Of a DNA stretch of 64,000 nucleotides, positions 19,396 to 29,015 are shown piece after piece. The position numbers were made by a program, and so were the translations under genes. Source of the stretch: an uncultured Pelagibacteraceae bacterium (lineage in GTDB: Bacteria; Pseudomonadota; Alphaproteobacteria; Pelagibacterales; Pelagibacteraceae). The notes beneath the pieces are model-generated. The model did not search any database. It saw only the letters and a program-made list of their open reading frames with translations, and was not told the DNA's origin. The number at the start of each line of letters is the position of its first letter. Positions within the stretch are counted from its first letter, which is position 1. The stretch covers positions 1-64,000 of the forward strand of contig CACNFY010000002.1 in assembly GCA_902619925.1 (NCBI GenBank), in the 5' to 3' direction.

Positions 19396-19638
19396 ATGTT
19401 TAATATGAAAGACAAAAATTTGCTAGGTGATATTAACGACAAATCATTAAGTGAACTAACTGAATTAGTTAGTAATTTAGTACAAAAATTAGAAAAAGAA
19501 AAAAATTTAGAGAATTCAATAAAAGACTACCAAAAAATAATAACGCTTAATAATTTGATACAGAAAAAATTTCAAAAAGCTTCTAAGCAGATATCAGAAG
19601 AAACAATTATCAAAATAAAAAAAATATTAAATAAATGA
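19396..19638 (+). CDS. xseB: Exodeoxyribonuclease VII small subunit XseB
   Basis: Short helical protein (80 residues) expected to pair with XseA to form the single-strand-specific exonuclease VII. The pattern of two helices, with the leucine-spaced SLSELTELVSNLVQKLEKEK followed by SIKDYQKIITLNNLIQKKFQKA, matches XseB. Its position directly before ispA and dxs is the normal proteobacterial arrangement and carries much of the weight. An ATG at 19405 is an alternative start. The end overlaps ispA by 4 bases. Confidence 0.8.
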   Translation: MFNMKDKNLLGDINDKSLSELTELVSNLVQKLEKEKNLENSIKDYQKIITLNNLIQKKFQKASKQISEETIIKIKKILNK

Positions 19639-20504
19639 AAAAAAAATTATCAAAAGTTGCAAAAGATATTAATAACTATTTAAAAATTTTTTTGAAAAAA
19701 CAGAGTAATTCCGGCCTTTTACTTTCTATGAAATATGGATTATTGCCAGGTGGTAAAAAAATTAGATCCAAATTATTAGTAGATGTAGGAAAAATTTTTA
19801 ATATTAAATACAAAACTCTAATAAAAATAGGTGCTGCTGTTGAGTGTATTCACGCGTATTCCTTAATTCATGATGATTTACCTTGTATGGATGATGACAA
19901 TATTAGAAGAGGTAAATTAACCACTCACAAAAAATTTGGGGAGTCCACAGCAATATTAGCCGGAAATTCTCTATTAACAATTAGTTTTGAAATACTCAGT
20001 TCACCAGAATTAAATATTCAGAGCAATTTAAAAATTAAAATTATTAATTTGATATCTAAATGTGCAGGCCACACGGGTGTTGCAGGGGGGCAGTACTTGG
20101 ATCTTAATTATGAGAAAAAAAATGTTACAAGAAATAAAATTATTGAAATGCAAAGAAAAAAAACAGGAATGCTTTTTCAATTTTGTTGCTTAATCCCCGT
20201 GTTATTATCAAAAAAAAAACAACATTTTAGTAGATTTGCAAATATTGGTTTAGATATCGGATTATTATTCCAAATTACTGACGATTTGATAGATCATAAG
20301 GGCACAGAAAAAAAAGTTGGAAAAAAAACCAGAAAAGACAAAAAGAAAGGTAAAGCCACTTTAATAAGTTTACTTGGATACAAAAATACTATTAATTATT
20401 CTTTATTATTAAAAAATAATATTTTTAAGAAAGTGGGTATTTTTAAAAATAAAGCTAATGATTTGAAAGAGACGTTAGATTTTGTAGTATCAAGAGACAA
20501 ATGA
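19635..20504 (+). CDS. ispA: Polyprenyl synthetase, probable farnesyl diphosphate synthase IspA
   Basis: Short-chain prenyl transferase that condenses IPP with allylic diphosphates. It has 289 residues. The first Asp-rich motif is [15 protein letters not shown] (about 81-95) and the second is ITDDLID, which bind the diphosphate through magnesium. [11 protein letters not shown] sequence near the start binds IPP. The Cys-Met pair inside the first motif, with a two-residue insertion, is typical of bacterial FPP synthases. Flanked by xseB and dxs with 4-base overlaps, it belongs to the isoprenoid operon. Confidence 0.93.
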   Translation: MKKKLSKVAKDINNYLKIFLKKQSNSGLLLSMKYGLLPGGKKIRSKLLVDVGKIFNIKYKTLIKIGAAVECIHAYSLIHDDLPCMDDDNIRRGKLTTHKKFGESTAILAGNSLLTISFEILSSPELNIQSNLKIKIINLISKCAGHTGVAGGQYLDLNYEKKNVTRNKIIEMQRKKTGMLFQFCCLIPVLLSKKKQHFSRFANIGLDIGLLFQITDDLIDHKGTEKKVGKKTRKDKKKGKATLISLLGYKNTINYSLLLKNNIFKKVGIFKNKANDLKETLDFVVSRDK

Positions 20505-22414
20505 AAAACAAATTTAAATATTTAAATAACATTAACTTTCCGTCAGATCTAAGAAAACTCAAAAAATCTGAATTAAAAAATTTAGCCAATGAGCTAAGGG
20601 AAGAAATGATAAGTGCTGTTTCTGAAACTGGAGGACATTTAGGAGCTGGATTAGGCGTAGTGGAGCTTACAGTAGCACTCCATTATGTATTTGATACGCC
20701 AAAAGATAAATTAATATGGGATGTTGGACATCAAGCATATCCACATAAAATATTAACCGGAAGAAAAGATAAAATTAGAACATTAAGAAAAGGAAATGGA
20801 TTATCTGGTTTTACAAAAAGATCAGAAAGTGAGTATGATCCTTTTGGAGCAGCTCATAGTTCAACGTCTATATCATCTGGTTTAGGAATAGCAATTGCTA
20901 ATAAATTATCAAATAAATCTAACAATGTAATATCTGTAATTGGTGATGGAGCTATCAGCGCTGGTATGGCATATGAGGCCATGAATAATGCTGGAGCCAG
21001 CAAAACTAAGATAATAGTAATATTAAATGATAATGATATGTCAATTTCAAAACCAGTAGGTGCAATGAGAACTTATTTAGCCAAAATTTTATCTGGTAAA
21101 ATTTATTTTAGTTTTAGAGAGACAATTAAATTAATTATTTCTGCTTTTTCAAAAAGATTTTCAAAAAAAGCTGGAAAAGCTGAGGACTTTTTAAGATCAG
21201 TTGTAACTGGTGGTACTTTATTTAATTCAATGGGATTTTATTACGTTGGTCCAATAGATGGACATGATTTAGATGCTTTGTTACCGGTATTACAAAATGC
21301 AAAAGACGTTAATTACGATGGTCCAATAATGATACATGTAAAAACTGAAAAGGGTAAAGGATATACTTTTGCAGAAAAATCTGAGGACAAGTACCATGGT
21401 GTATCAAAATTTAATGTGGATACAGGTAAACAGGAAAAATCTAATTCAAAAATTCCATCCTACACAAAAGTATTTGCCAATACACTTATTCAACATGCCG
21501 AAAATGATAGCAAAGTTGTAGGTATAACTGCTGCGATGCCAAGTGGAACAGGTATGGATTTGTTTGGTCAAAAGTTTCCAAATCGTATGTTTGATGTTGG
21601 AATTGCAGAACAACACGCCGTAACATTCGCAGCTGGACTAGCAACCGAAGGTTATAAACCCTATGCAGCAATTTATTCAACTTTTCTTCAGAGGGCTTAT
21701 GATCAGGTTGTTCATGATGTTGCAATACAAAGTCTGCCAGTCAGATTTGCCATAGATAGAGCTGGTTTAGTAGGCGCAGATGGTCCAACGCACGCAGGGT
21801 CTTTTGATATTACTTATCTCTCAACACTTCCAAATTTTATTGTAATGGGTGCTAGTGATGAGGCTGAATTAGTTAAAATGATTAATACGTCTATAGATAT
21901 TAATGACAAACCTTGTGCTTTTAGGTATCCACGAGGCAATGGATTTGGCGTTGATTTACCTAAAATAGACGAGAGATTAATTATTGGAAAAGGTAAAATT
22001 GTAAAAGAGGGTAAACAAGTCGCTATTTTAAATTTTGGCGCAAGATTAAATGAAGCTCTGTTAGCCAGAGAAAATTTAAAAAAAAGAGGAATTAATTTAA
22101 CAATTATAGATGCTAGATTTGCAAAACCATTAGATGAACAACTCATATGGCAAATCGCTAACGATCATGAGTTGTTAGTTACAATAGAGGAAGGTTCAAT
22201 CGGTGGTTTTGGATCCCATGTATCTCAATTTTTGGCTGAAAAAAATTTTTTAGATAGCAAAGTTAAATTTAGATCTATGATTTTTCCAGATAAATTTATT
22301 GACCACGATAAACCAGAGCAAATGTATAAAATTGCTGGTTTAGACAGCGATAGTATAGTTGAAAAGATATTAAATGCTTTAAACTCTAAAATAATTATAA
22401 AAAAAACTAATTAA
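20501..22414 (+). CDS. dxs: 1-deoxy-D-xylulose-5-phosphate synthase Dxs
   Basis: Thiamine-diphosphate enzyme joining pyruvate and glyceraldehyde-3-phosphate, the first step of the MEP isoprenoid route. The N-terminal domain has [20 protein letters not shown] and [15 protein letters not shown]. The thiamine-binding stretch begins [18 protein letters not shown], and the middle domain holds [15 protein letters not shown] and [15 protein letters not shown]. Full length at 637 residues. It ends against aroC on the other strand with overlapping stops. Confidence 0.97.
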   Translation: MKNKFKYLNNINFPSDLRKLKKSELKNLANELREEMISAVSETGGHLGAGLGVVELTVALHYVFDTPKDKLIWDVGHQAYPHKILTGRKDKIRTLRKGNGLSGFTKRSESEYDPFGAAHSSTSISSGLGIAIANKLSNKSNNVISVIGDGAISAGMAYEAMNNAGASKTKIIVILNDNDMSISKPVGAMRTYLAKILSGKIYFSFRETIKLIISAFSKRFSKKAGKAEDFLRSVVTGGTLFNSMGFYYVGPIDGHDLDALLPVLQNAKDVNYDGPIMIHVKTEKGKGYTFAEKSEDKYHGVSKFNVDTGKQEKSNSKIPSYTKVFANTLIQHAENDSKVVGITAAMPSGTGMDLFGQKFPNRMFDVGIAEQHAVTFAAGLATEGYKPYAAIYSTFLQRAYDQVVHDVAIQSLPVRFAIDRAGLVGADGPTHAGSFDITYLSTLPNFIVMGASDEAELVKMINTSIDINDKPCAFRYPRGNGFGVDLPKIDERLIIGKGKIVKEGKQVAILNFGARLNEALLARENLKKRGINLTIIDARFAKPLDEQLIWQIANDHELLVTIEEGSIGGFGSHVSQFLAEKNFLDSKVKFRSMIFPDKFIDHDKPEQMYKIAGLDSDSIVEKILNALNSKIIIKKTN

Positions 22415-23496
22415 AATTTACACTGAGCGTTATTCATTAACAAATGATCAAGCAAAACACAATTCATCATAGCTTCTCCTATAGGAACAGCTCTAATTCC
22501 TACACAAGGGTCATGTCTTCCTTTAACTGATATTGATGTATTTTTCCCAAATTTATCAATAGTTCTCCTAGATGTGAGGATAGACGATGTGGGCTTCACT
22601 GCGAAAGAGACTCTAATTTCTTGACCTGAGGATATACCACCTAATATTCCTCCTGCATTATTAGTTTCAAATTTTATTTTTTTTCCTTTTTGAGAAATTT
22701 CATCAGAATTTTCTTCTCCTGTTAATTGTGCTGAATTCATTCCAGATCCAATATTTACGCCTTTAACTGCATTAATACTCATCATTGCTGCCGCAAGGTC
22801 CATATCTAATTTAGAATATATAGGAGCACCAAGCCCAACAGGAATGCCTCTAGCTCTAACTTCAATTATTGCTCCACATGATGAACCAGCTTTTCTTATA
22901 CTTAGCAAATACTTTTCCCATAATTTTATTATTGATTTGTCTGGACAAAATAATGAATTTTTTTTGATGTAATCATCGTTCCAATTTTTTTGATTGCAAC
23001 CTAAAATACCAAGTTGAGTGACTGCTCCTATAACTTTATATTTTTTGCCTATTTTATTTCGTAAAACTTTTTTTGCAATAGCTCCTGCAGCGACCCTAGA
23101 TGCGGTCTCTCTTGCTGATTGACGACCACCACCTCTGTAATCCCTAACACCATATTTTTTAAAATATGTAAAATCCGCGTGTCCTGGTCTAAATTTATTC
23201 TTTATAGTTTCATAATCCCTTGATCTCATGTCTTGGTTATAAATAATCATTGAAATTGGAGTTCCTGTAGTTTTTCCTTCAAAGACACCAGACAAGATAT
23301 GAACTTTGTCATCTTCTTTTCTTTGAGTAGTAAATTTTGATTGTCCTGGTTTCCTTTTGTTTAGATCAATCTGAATATCCTGTTCTTTTATTGCTATATT
23401 TGGAGGACATCCATCTACTACGCACCCTATTGCAGGTCCATGCGACTCTCCCCATGTAGTAAATCGAAATAATTTTCCAAATGTATTAAAAGACAT
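22411..23496 (-). CDS. aroC: Chorismate synthase AroC
   Basis: Last step of the shikimate pathway: FMN-dependent elimination converting EPSP to chorismate. Signatures are [17 protein letters not shown] at about 16-32, the [20 protein letters not shown] stretch followed by [17 protein letters not shown], and the late [14 protein letters not shown] loop. Length 361 is standard. Divergent from pdxH across only 34 AT-rich bases, so both promoters must fit in or near that gap. Confidence 0.97.
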   Translation of the reverse strand: MSFNTFGKLFRFTTWGESHGPAIGCVVDGCPPNIAIKEQDIQIDLNKRKPGQSKFTTQRKEDDKVHILSGVFEGKTTGTPISMIIYNQDMRSRDYETIKNKFRPGHADFTYFKKYGVRDYRGGGRQSARETASRVAAGAIAKKVLRNKIGKKYKVIGAVTQLGILGCNQKNWNDDYIKKNSLFCPDKSIIKLWEKYLLSIRKAGSSCGAIIEVRARGIPVGLGAPIYSKLDMDLAAAMMSINAVKGVNIGSGMNSAQLTGEENSDEISQKGKKIKFETNNAGGILGGISSGQEIRVSFAVKPTSSILTSRRTIDKFGKNTSISVKGRHDPCVGIRAVPIGEAMMNCVLLDHLLMNNAQCKF

Positions 23497-23530
23497 ATAT
23501 ATATATTATATAAATTATTTTGTTAAAATT

Positions 23531-24157
23531 ATGAATCAAAAAAATTCTTTAGGGCTTAATATTTGCTTCGGTGAAACAGATAAACCAATAGATTTATTTA
23601 AAGTTTGGTTTGAAGATGCTAAAAAAACAGAGATAAATGATCCAAATGCCGTGGCACTTGCTACATCAGATATTAATTCGGTGCCATCGGTAAGAATGGT
23701 TTTGCTTAAAGACTTTAATGATGAGGGTTTTGTATTTTATACAAACTTAAACAGCAAAAAAAGTGGAGATTTAAAAAATAACCCAAATGCAGCTATGTGT
23801 TTTCACTGGAAAAGTTTGCTAAGACAAATCAGGATTGTAGGTAAAATAAATCTAGTAAATAATAATGATGCTGATGAATACTATAGTTCTAGAGCGTATG
23901 GGAGTAGAATAGGCGCATGGGCTTCAAATCAAAGCACAAAATTAAGGAACAGAGAAGAACTTTACGAAAAAATTGAGAAATTCAAAAAAAAATATCCTGA
24001 TAAAGATAACGTACCTAGACCGCATTATTGGTCTGGCTGGAATTTATGCCCTTATGTTATTGAATTTTGGTTAGATGGTGAAAATAGAATTCATGAGAGA
24101 CTTCAATACAAAAAAACGGAAAAAGGAATTTGGGAAAAAAATTTACTTAGTCCTTAA
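23531..24157 (+). CDS. pdxH: Pyridoxamine 5'-phosphate oxidase PdxH
   Basis: FMN enzyme oxidising pyridoxine or pyridoxamine phosphate to PLP. It has 208 residues with the split-barrel core: VALATSDINSVPSVRMVLLK, a FYTNLNSKKSGDL loop and MCFHWKSLLRQIRIVG. The C-terminal region has PHYWSGWNLCPYVIEFW and HERLQY, the standard PLP-binding end. It converges with the polyprenyl synthase gene, with stops overlapping by 4 bases. Confidence 0.95.
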   Translation: MNQKNSLGLNICFGETDKPIDLFKVWFEDAKKTEINDPNAVALATSDINSVPSVRMVLLKDFNDEGFVFYTNLNSKKSGDLKNNPNAAMCFHWKSLLRQIRIVGKINLVNNNDADEYYSSRAYGSRIGAWASNQSTKLRNREELYEKIEKFKKKYPDKDNVPRPHYWSGWNLCPYVIEFWLDGENRIHERLQYKKTEKGIWEKNLLSP

Positions 24158-25167
24158 AAAGATCTTTCAAGACTAAAGTATGTTAGATTCTTTAAAATAT
24201 CTTTTTCTTTACTATCCTCGAAAACATTTAATGAGTTCGATGCAAAATTTATAAAATATTCTGCTTTTTTAAAACAATCATTAATTACTTTATATTTATG
24301 TATCATATCTAATACTTTGCTTAGATCTTCTTTATCTCTTTCCAATTTATTAAAAATTTCGATTAACTCGCTTTTCTCTTTACTATTAATTTTTTGATAA
24401 AGTAAAATTATTGGTAAAGTTATTTTACCCTCATAAAAATCATTACCAACCTCCTTACCAAATACTTTTAAGTCTGAATTGTAGTCTAATGTATCGTCTG
24501 CAATTTGAAAAGTTAGGCCTAAATTTTTTCCGTACGAATACAAAGCATCTTTAATTTTATTTTCTTTTTTGGATAATATTGCACCTACTTTGGTAGATGC
24601 AGCAAACAAAGAAGCTGTTTTCCAAGAAATTATTTTCAAATAAGTTTCTTCTAAAATATCCACCTCTTTATTATGTTGTAACTGTAAAACTTCACCTTGT
24701 GATATTTCTGCTGAGGTACTAGATAATAGTTTTAAAATTTCTAAATCTCCATCATCAACCATCATTTCAAAACATCTGCTTAGGAGGTAGTCTCCAACCA
24801 AAATTGATGATTGATTACCCCATATCTTATTAATTGTTTTTTTACCTCGTCTAACTTCTCCATTATCTATAACATCGTCATGCATAAGCGTTGCCGCGTG
24901 AATCAATTCAACACATGCAGAAAGATTAATGTCTCTTGCACCTTTGAGGTATCCACACAATTTTGCAGATCCTAGAGTTAGCAAAGCCCTAATTCTTTTC
25001 CCGCCGGTCTTAATATGGTATTTTGTCATCTCATCAACTAAATCTACTTTACTTACAAGTTTTTGTTTTATTTTTTCATCAACTAGGATTAATTTATCTT
25101 CTACTGAATTTTTCAATTCAGAATATGAGTTGTTAATTTTGGTTTTTAATTGTACTACTGTGCCCAT
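24154..25167 (-). CDS. ispB: Long-chain polyprenyl diphosphate synthase (octaprenyl/decaprenyl type)
   Basis: Builds the all-trans polyprenyl tail used for ubiquinone. It has 337 residues with HIKTGGKRIRALLTLGSAKL near the start, the first Asp-rich motif DDVIDNGEVRRGK and the second DDTLDYNSD. The two residues between the first Asp pairs, without the IspA-type insertion, fit the long-chain class. Chain length cannot be set from sequence. It is separate from ispA at 19.6 kb. It is transcribed away from the S49 peptidase gene across a 109-base gap that holds candidate divergent promoters. Confidence 0.92.
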   Translation of the reverse strand: MGTVVQLKTKINNSYSELKNSVEDKLILVDEKIKQKLVSKVDLVDEMTKYHIKTGGKRIRALLTLGSAKLCGYLKGARDINLSACVELIHAATLMHDDVIDNGEVRRGKKTINKIWGNQSSILVGDYLLSRCFEMMVDDGDLEILKLLSSTSAEISQGEVLQLQHNKEVDILEETYLKIISWKTASLFAASTKVGAILSKKENKIKDALYSYGKNLGLTFQIADDTLDYNSDLKVFGKEVGNDFYEGKITLPIILLYQKINSKEKSELIEIFNKLERDKEDLSKVLDMIHKYKVINDCFKKAEYFINFASNSLNVFEDSKEKDILKNLTYFSLERSF

Positions 25168-25181
25168 TGGGTGAAATTATT

Positions 25182-25209
25182 ATAATAATCACATTAATAC
25201 ACTTATCAA
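25182..25209 (-). promoter_or_regulatory. Putative promoter for the polyprenyl synthase gene
   Basis: Read on the minus strand, TTGATA (25209-25204) and TATTAT (25187-25182) are 16 bases apart. The -10 ends 14 bases before the ATG, so the transcript would have a leader of only about 8 bases. Sequence match only. Confidence 0.4.
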
Positions 25210-25237
25210 TTGACGCACCCAAAACTTCAACTATAAG
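25210..25237 (+). promoter_or_regulatory. Putative promoter for the S49 peptidase gene
   Basis: TTGACG (25210-25215) and TATAAG (25232-25237) are separated by 16 bases, about 39 bases before the ATG at 25277. It abuts the opposite-facing promoter candidate, so the two would compete for polymerase. Sequence match only. Confidence 0.45.
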
Positions 25238-25276
25238 TAGACTTTATATTGTTTAAAAAATTTAATAAGCATATTA

Positions 25277-26083
25277 ATGATCTCATTTTTCAAAAAAAAA
25301 AAAATTGTACCTTTAATAAGACTTAGCGGAGTAATAGGAAACGTCGGAAAATTTAAACAAGGTATTGACTTAACTGGACAAGAAGAATTAATTAAAAAAG
25401 CGTTTGCTGTTAAAAAATCTCCAGCTGTTGCCATCTCAATTAATTCTCCAGGTGGATCTCCAGTGCAATCACATCTTGTTCATGATTTTATAAGACAACA
25501 AGCAAAAAAAAATAAAAAGAAAGTTATTATTTTTGCTGAGGATGTTGCAGCTTCAGGAGGTTACTTGATTTCTTGTGCAGGTGATGAGATTTATGCAAAT
25601 CAAAGTTCAATAATTGGATCCATCGGTGTAATTTATTCATCATTTGGTTTTAAAGAATTGATAGAAAAAATTGGTATTCAGAGAAGAGTCTATACCGCTG
25701 GAAAAAATAAGAGCACTTTAGACCCTTTTTTAGAAGAGAAGAAAGAGGATATAGAGCGACTTAAAAATATTCAACTTGATTTACATAAGAATTTTATAAA
25801 AGTAGTAGAAAACAGCAGGTCTACAAAGCTAAAAAAAGACAATGGAATAGAATTATTTAGCGGGGAATTTTGGTCTGGAAAAAAAGCTTTAGAATTAGGT
25901 TTAATTGACGGTATTGGGAATTCAAATGAAGTTTTGAGAGAAAAATATGGTGATGATATTATTATTAAAAACTTTGAAAAAAGCAAAGGTTGGTTAGCCA
26001 GAAAACTATCTTCAGAGTCTCAAGTAGAAATGTTAATTAATTCTATAGAAGAAAAGTCTATCTGGCAAAAATATGGTTTCTAA
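25277..26083 (+). CDS. sppA: S49-family signal peptide peptidase (SppA/SohB-like)
   Basis: Serine protease with a Ser-Lys dyad expected to cleave leftover signal peptides or membrane-bound peptides. The nucleophile is Ser93 in [15 protein letters not shown], and the likely general base is Lys145 in [11 protein letters not shown]. Residues 40-60 form the [12 protein letters not shown] oxyanion region. At 268 residues this is the short one-domain type. No strong membrane helix is visible at the N-terminus (basic [11 protein letters not shown] start), so membrane attachment is uncertain. It overlaps glyQ by 11 bases. Confidence 0.9.
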   Translation: MISFFKKKKIVPLIRLSGVIGNVGKFKQGIDLTGQEELIKKAFAVKKSPAVAISINSPGGSPVQSHLVHDFIRQQAKKNKKKVIIFAEDVAASGGYLISCAGDEIYANQSSIIGSIGVIYSSFGFKELIEKIGIQRRVYTAGKNKSTLDPFLEEKKEDIERLKNIQLDLHKNFIKVVENSRSTKLKKDNGIELFSGEFWSGKKALELGLIDGIGNSNEVLREKYGDDIIIKNFEKSKGWLARKLSSESQVEMLINSIEEKSIWQKYGF

Positions 26084-26942
26084 AAAAAAAAATTTTCTAA
26101 CATTCCAAAATACAATTTTTAATCTTCAAAAATACTGGAGTGGAATAGGATGTGTAATTTTACAACCATACGATTTAGAAGTTGGTGCAGGAACTTTTCA
26201 TCCAGCTACTACACTCAGATCTTTAGGACCTAAACCTTGGAAAGCTGCTTATGTGCAGCCATCTCGAAGACCTACAGATGGAAGATACGCACAAAATCCA
26301 AATAGATTACAACACTATTACCAATTTCAAACAATTATCAAACCATCTCCTGATAATATTAAAAAATTATTTTTAAATAGCCTTTCAGTTGTCGGTATCG
26401 AACATAATAAACACGACATTAGATTTATTGAAGATGACTGGGAAAGTCCTACGCTTGGGGCAGCAGGTTTGGGGTGGGAGGTTTGGTGCGATGGTATGGA
26501 AATTACTCAATTTACATATTTTCAACAAATGGCAGGTATCCAATGTAATCCAATTTCAGTGGAAATAACCTATGGATTAGAGAGAATATGCATGTTCACT
26601 CAACAAAAAAAAAATGTTTTTGATCTTATTTGGAATGATGAAGGAACAACTTATAAAGATATATTTTATAAGTCAGAAAAAGAATTTTCTAAGTATAATT
26701 TTGAATTAGCAAATACGGAAAGTCTTTTAACTAAATTCGAAATTTTTGAGAGAGAGGCTAAAAATTTAACAATCCATAAGCTGGCTCTTCCAGCATATGA
26801 TCAATGTTTAAAAGCAAGTCATGTATTTAATATTTTAGATGCCAGAGGTGCAATAAGTATTGCTCAAAGATCTGGATACATATCTAAAATAAGAGACATT
26901 GTGAGAGGAGTTGGAGAATTGTGGTTACAGGATGAATATTAA
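26073..26942 (+). CDS. glyQ: Glycyl-tRNA synthetase alpha subunit GlyQ
   Basis: Catalytic subunit of the bacterial alpha2-beta2 glycyl-tRNA synthetase. It has 289 residues with the invariant stretches [40 protein letters not shown] and [11 protein letters not shown]. The C-terminus holds [20 protein letters not shown]. It begins within the end of the S49 peptidase gene, and glyS follows with no spacer, so both subunits should be made together. Confidence 0.97.
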   Translation: MVSKKKNFLTFQNTIFNLQKYWSGIGCVILQPYDLEVGAGTFHPATTLRSLGPKPWKAAYVQPSRRPTDGRYAQNPNRLQHYYQFQTIIKPSPDNIKKLFLNSLSVVGIEHNKHDIRFIEDDWESPTLGAAGLGWEVWCDGMEITQFTYFQQMAGIQCNPISVEITYGLERICMFTQQKKNVFDLIWNDEGTTYKDIFYKSEKEFSKYNFELANTESLLTKFEIFEREAKNLTIHKLALPAYDQCLKASHVFNILDARGAISIAQRSGYISKIRDIVRGVGELWLQDEY

Positions 26943-29015
26943 ATGTCAGAGTTCTTTCTAGAATTATTTAGTGAAGAAATACCTCCAAACTTGCAAATTT
27001 CTGCAAGAGAAAATTTAATAAGTAATTTTACTAGTTTCTTTGAGCAAAAAAAAATAAATTATCATAAAAATTATTCAGCACTATCAACACCGAACAGACT
27101 AATTATATATTTTGAAAGTATTCAAAATGAGGTAATTGAAAATTCTAAAGAAATTAAAGGTCCTAATGTAAATGTATCAGATGAGGCTTTAAAAAGTTAT
27201 CTAAGCTCTAATAAAATAACAAAAGATAAAATCTTTAAAAAAAAAATAGATAAAGGGGAATTTTACTTTTATCGAGTACCTAAAAAAAAATTTAAAACAA
27301 AAAGTTTACTCGAGGAAAATATTCCTGATTTACTAACAAAAATAAGGTGGCAAAAGTCAATGAAATGGGGAACTTACGATTTATATTGGGGTAGACCACT
27401 TAAATCCATTATGGCAATATTTGATCGCAGTACTTTAAAATTTAATTATCATCATTTAATAAGCTCAAACAAAACTTTTATTGACAAAAATTTCGAGGAA
27501 AAGACTAAAGTTTTTAGGGATTTTAAATCTTATAAAAGGTTTTTTTATAACCAAAAAATAATAATAAATCATAATGATAGAAAAAAATACATAGAAAATA
27601 AACTTGTTAAAATAACTAAATTAAGAAGATACAAAATTTTTATTAAGGATAAACTTTTAAATGATGTTACGAATATTCTAGATAGACCAAATATTATTAC
27701 TTGCTCGTTCGATAAAAGATTTCTTAACATGCCAAAAGAGTTAATAATATCAACAGTTGAGTTTCACCAAAAATTTTTTCTTGTTTATGATAGAAATTCT
27801 CAACTAATAAATACATTCTATGTTGTTTCTGACTGTCCTGACACAAATGGATTAATAAAGAAAGGTAACGAAAATGTTGTAGACGCAAGACTTACAGATG
27901 CTGAATATTTTTGGAAAAAAAATAAATCAAAAAACATGATTAAACAAGTATCCTTGTTAGATAATATTAATTACTTTAAAGGTTTAGGTAGTTATCTAGA
28001 CAAAGTTCAAAGATTAAAAAAAATAGGCGGACTTTTATCTGATGAATTTTTGATTAGTAAAGAAAAAGTTGAATTAGCATGCACTCTGTCAAAAGTTGAC
28101 TTATTGTCTGAATTAGTAAACGAATTTCCAGAATTACAAGGTATTTTAGGGGGATATTTTGCGGAAGCCCAAGGTTTTGATAAAGAGATAAGCGAGTCAA
28201 TTAAAGACCAATATTTACCTTCAGGGCCAGGAAGTGTCATTCCAAGAAATAATTACAGTATTGCTTTATCAATCAGTGATAAGATCGACACATTGGTCGG
28301 ATTTTTTGGATTAAATATAATACCAACTAGTTCTAAAGATCCGTATGGTCTAAGAAGATTGGCAATAGGATTAATAAAAATAATTATTCATAATAAAAAG
28401 AATATTAAATTAAAAGATCTTATAAATTTTTCAAGCCAGGTGTACAGTGCTCAATCAATAAACTTCAATAATAAAATTGTAATAGATAAAATAACAAGTT
28501 TTATTTTAGAAAGATTTAAATATTTCATGAAAGAAAAAGAAATAAGACAAGATATAATTGAAACTTCTTTAATAGATTTTAAATTAGATAATTTACTAAT
28601 AATTTATATAAAAGCTCAAAAGTTGAATAAAATAATAAATAAAGAAATCGGTATAGATTTAATAAAAAATTATAAGAGATCCTTTAATATTTTAAACACT
28701 GAAATAAACAAAATTGATAATGAAAATTTTAGTAATGTCGATCCTGCTTTATTTAAAAGCAATTATGAAAAAGATCTATATAAAAAATTACACGACATTA
28801 GAAAAGATTTTAATAATATAAAAATTGAAAATGATTACGATACTCAGTTAAGTCTTCTTTCTACAGCAAAAAAGGAGATAACAAATTTTTTTGATAATGT
28901 TATTGTCAATGATGGAGATGAAGATATTAAGAAAAATAGATTATTATTATTAAAATTGGTATGTAAAACTTTCGATAATTATTTAAGTTTTGCTAAATTA
29001 GAGACAACAAAATGA
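26943..29015 (+). CDS. glyS: Glycyl-tRNA synthetase beta subunit GlyS
   Basis: The tRNA-binding and editing-like subunit partnering GlyQ. It starts on the base after the glyQ stop with the typical opening FFLELFSEEIPP. The HD-like region includes LACTLSKVDLLSELVNEFPELQGILGG as two overlapping conserved blocks, followed by SIALSISDKIDTLVGFF and PYGLRRLAIGLI. Length 690 is normal. It is very lysine- and asparagine-rich, reflecting base composition. It overlaps ppdK by 4 bases. Confidence 0.96.
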   Translation: MSEFFLELFSEEIPPNLQISARENLISNFTSFFEQKKINYHKNYSALSTPNRLIIYFESIQNEVIENSKEIKGPNVNVSDEALKSYLSSNKITKDKIFKKKIDKGEFYFYRVPKKKFKTKSLLEENIPDLLTKIRWQKSMKWGTYDLYWGRPLKSIMAIFDRSTLKFNYHHLISSNKTFIDKNFEEKTKVFRDFKSYKRFFYNQKIIINHNDRKKYIENKLVKITKLRRYKIFIKDKLLNDVTNILDRPNIITCSFDKRFLNMPKELIISTVEFHQKFFLVYDRNSQLINTFYVVSDCPDTNGLIKKGNENVVDARLTDAEYFWKKNKSKNMIKQVSLLDNINYFKGLGSYLDKVQRLKKIGGLLSDEFLISKEKVELACTLSKVDLLSELVNEFPELQGILGGYFAEAQGFDKEISESIKDQYLPSGPGSVIPRNNYSIALSISDKIDTLVGFFGLNIIPTSSKDPYGLRRLAIGLIKIIIHNKKNIKLKDLINFSSQVYSAQSINFNNKIVIDKITSFILERFKYFMKEKEIRQDIIETSLIDFKLDNLLIIYIKAQKLNKIINKEIGIDLIKNYKRSFNILNTEINKIDNENFSNVDPALFKSNYEKDLYKKLHDIRKDFNNIKIENDYDTQLSLLSTAKKEITNFFDNVIVNDGDEDIKKNRLLLLKLVCKTFDNYLSFAKLETTK

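Noticed and set aside
19396-19638. Treating the 80-residue frame before ispA as a chance frame
   Set aside because: Its helical pattern, 4-base overlap with ispA and position match XseB, so it is kept as a gene.
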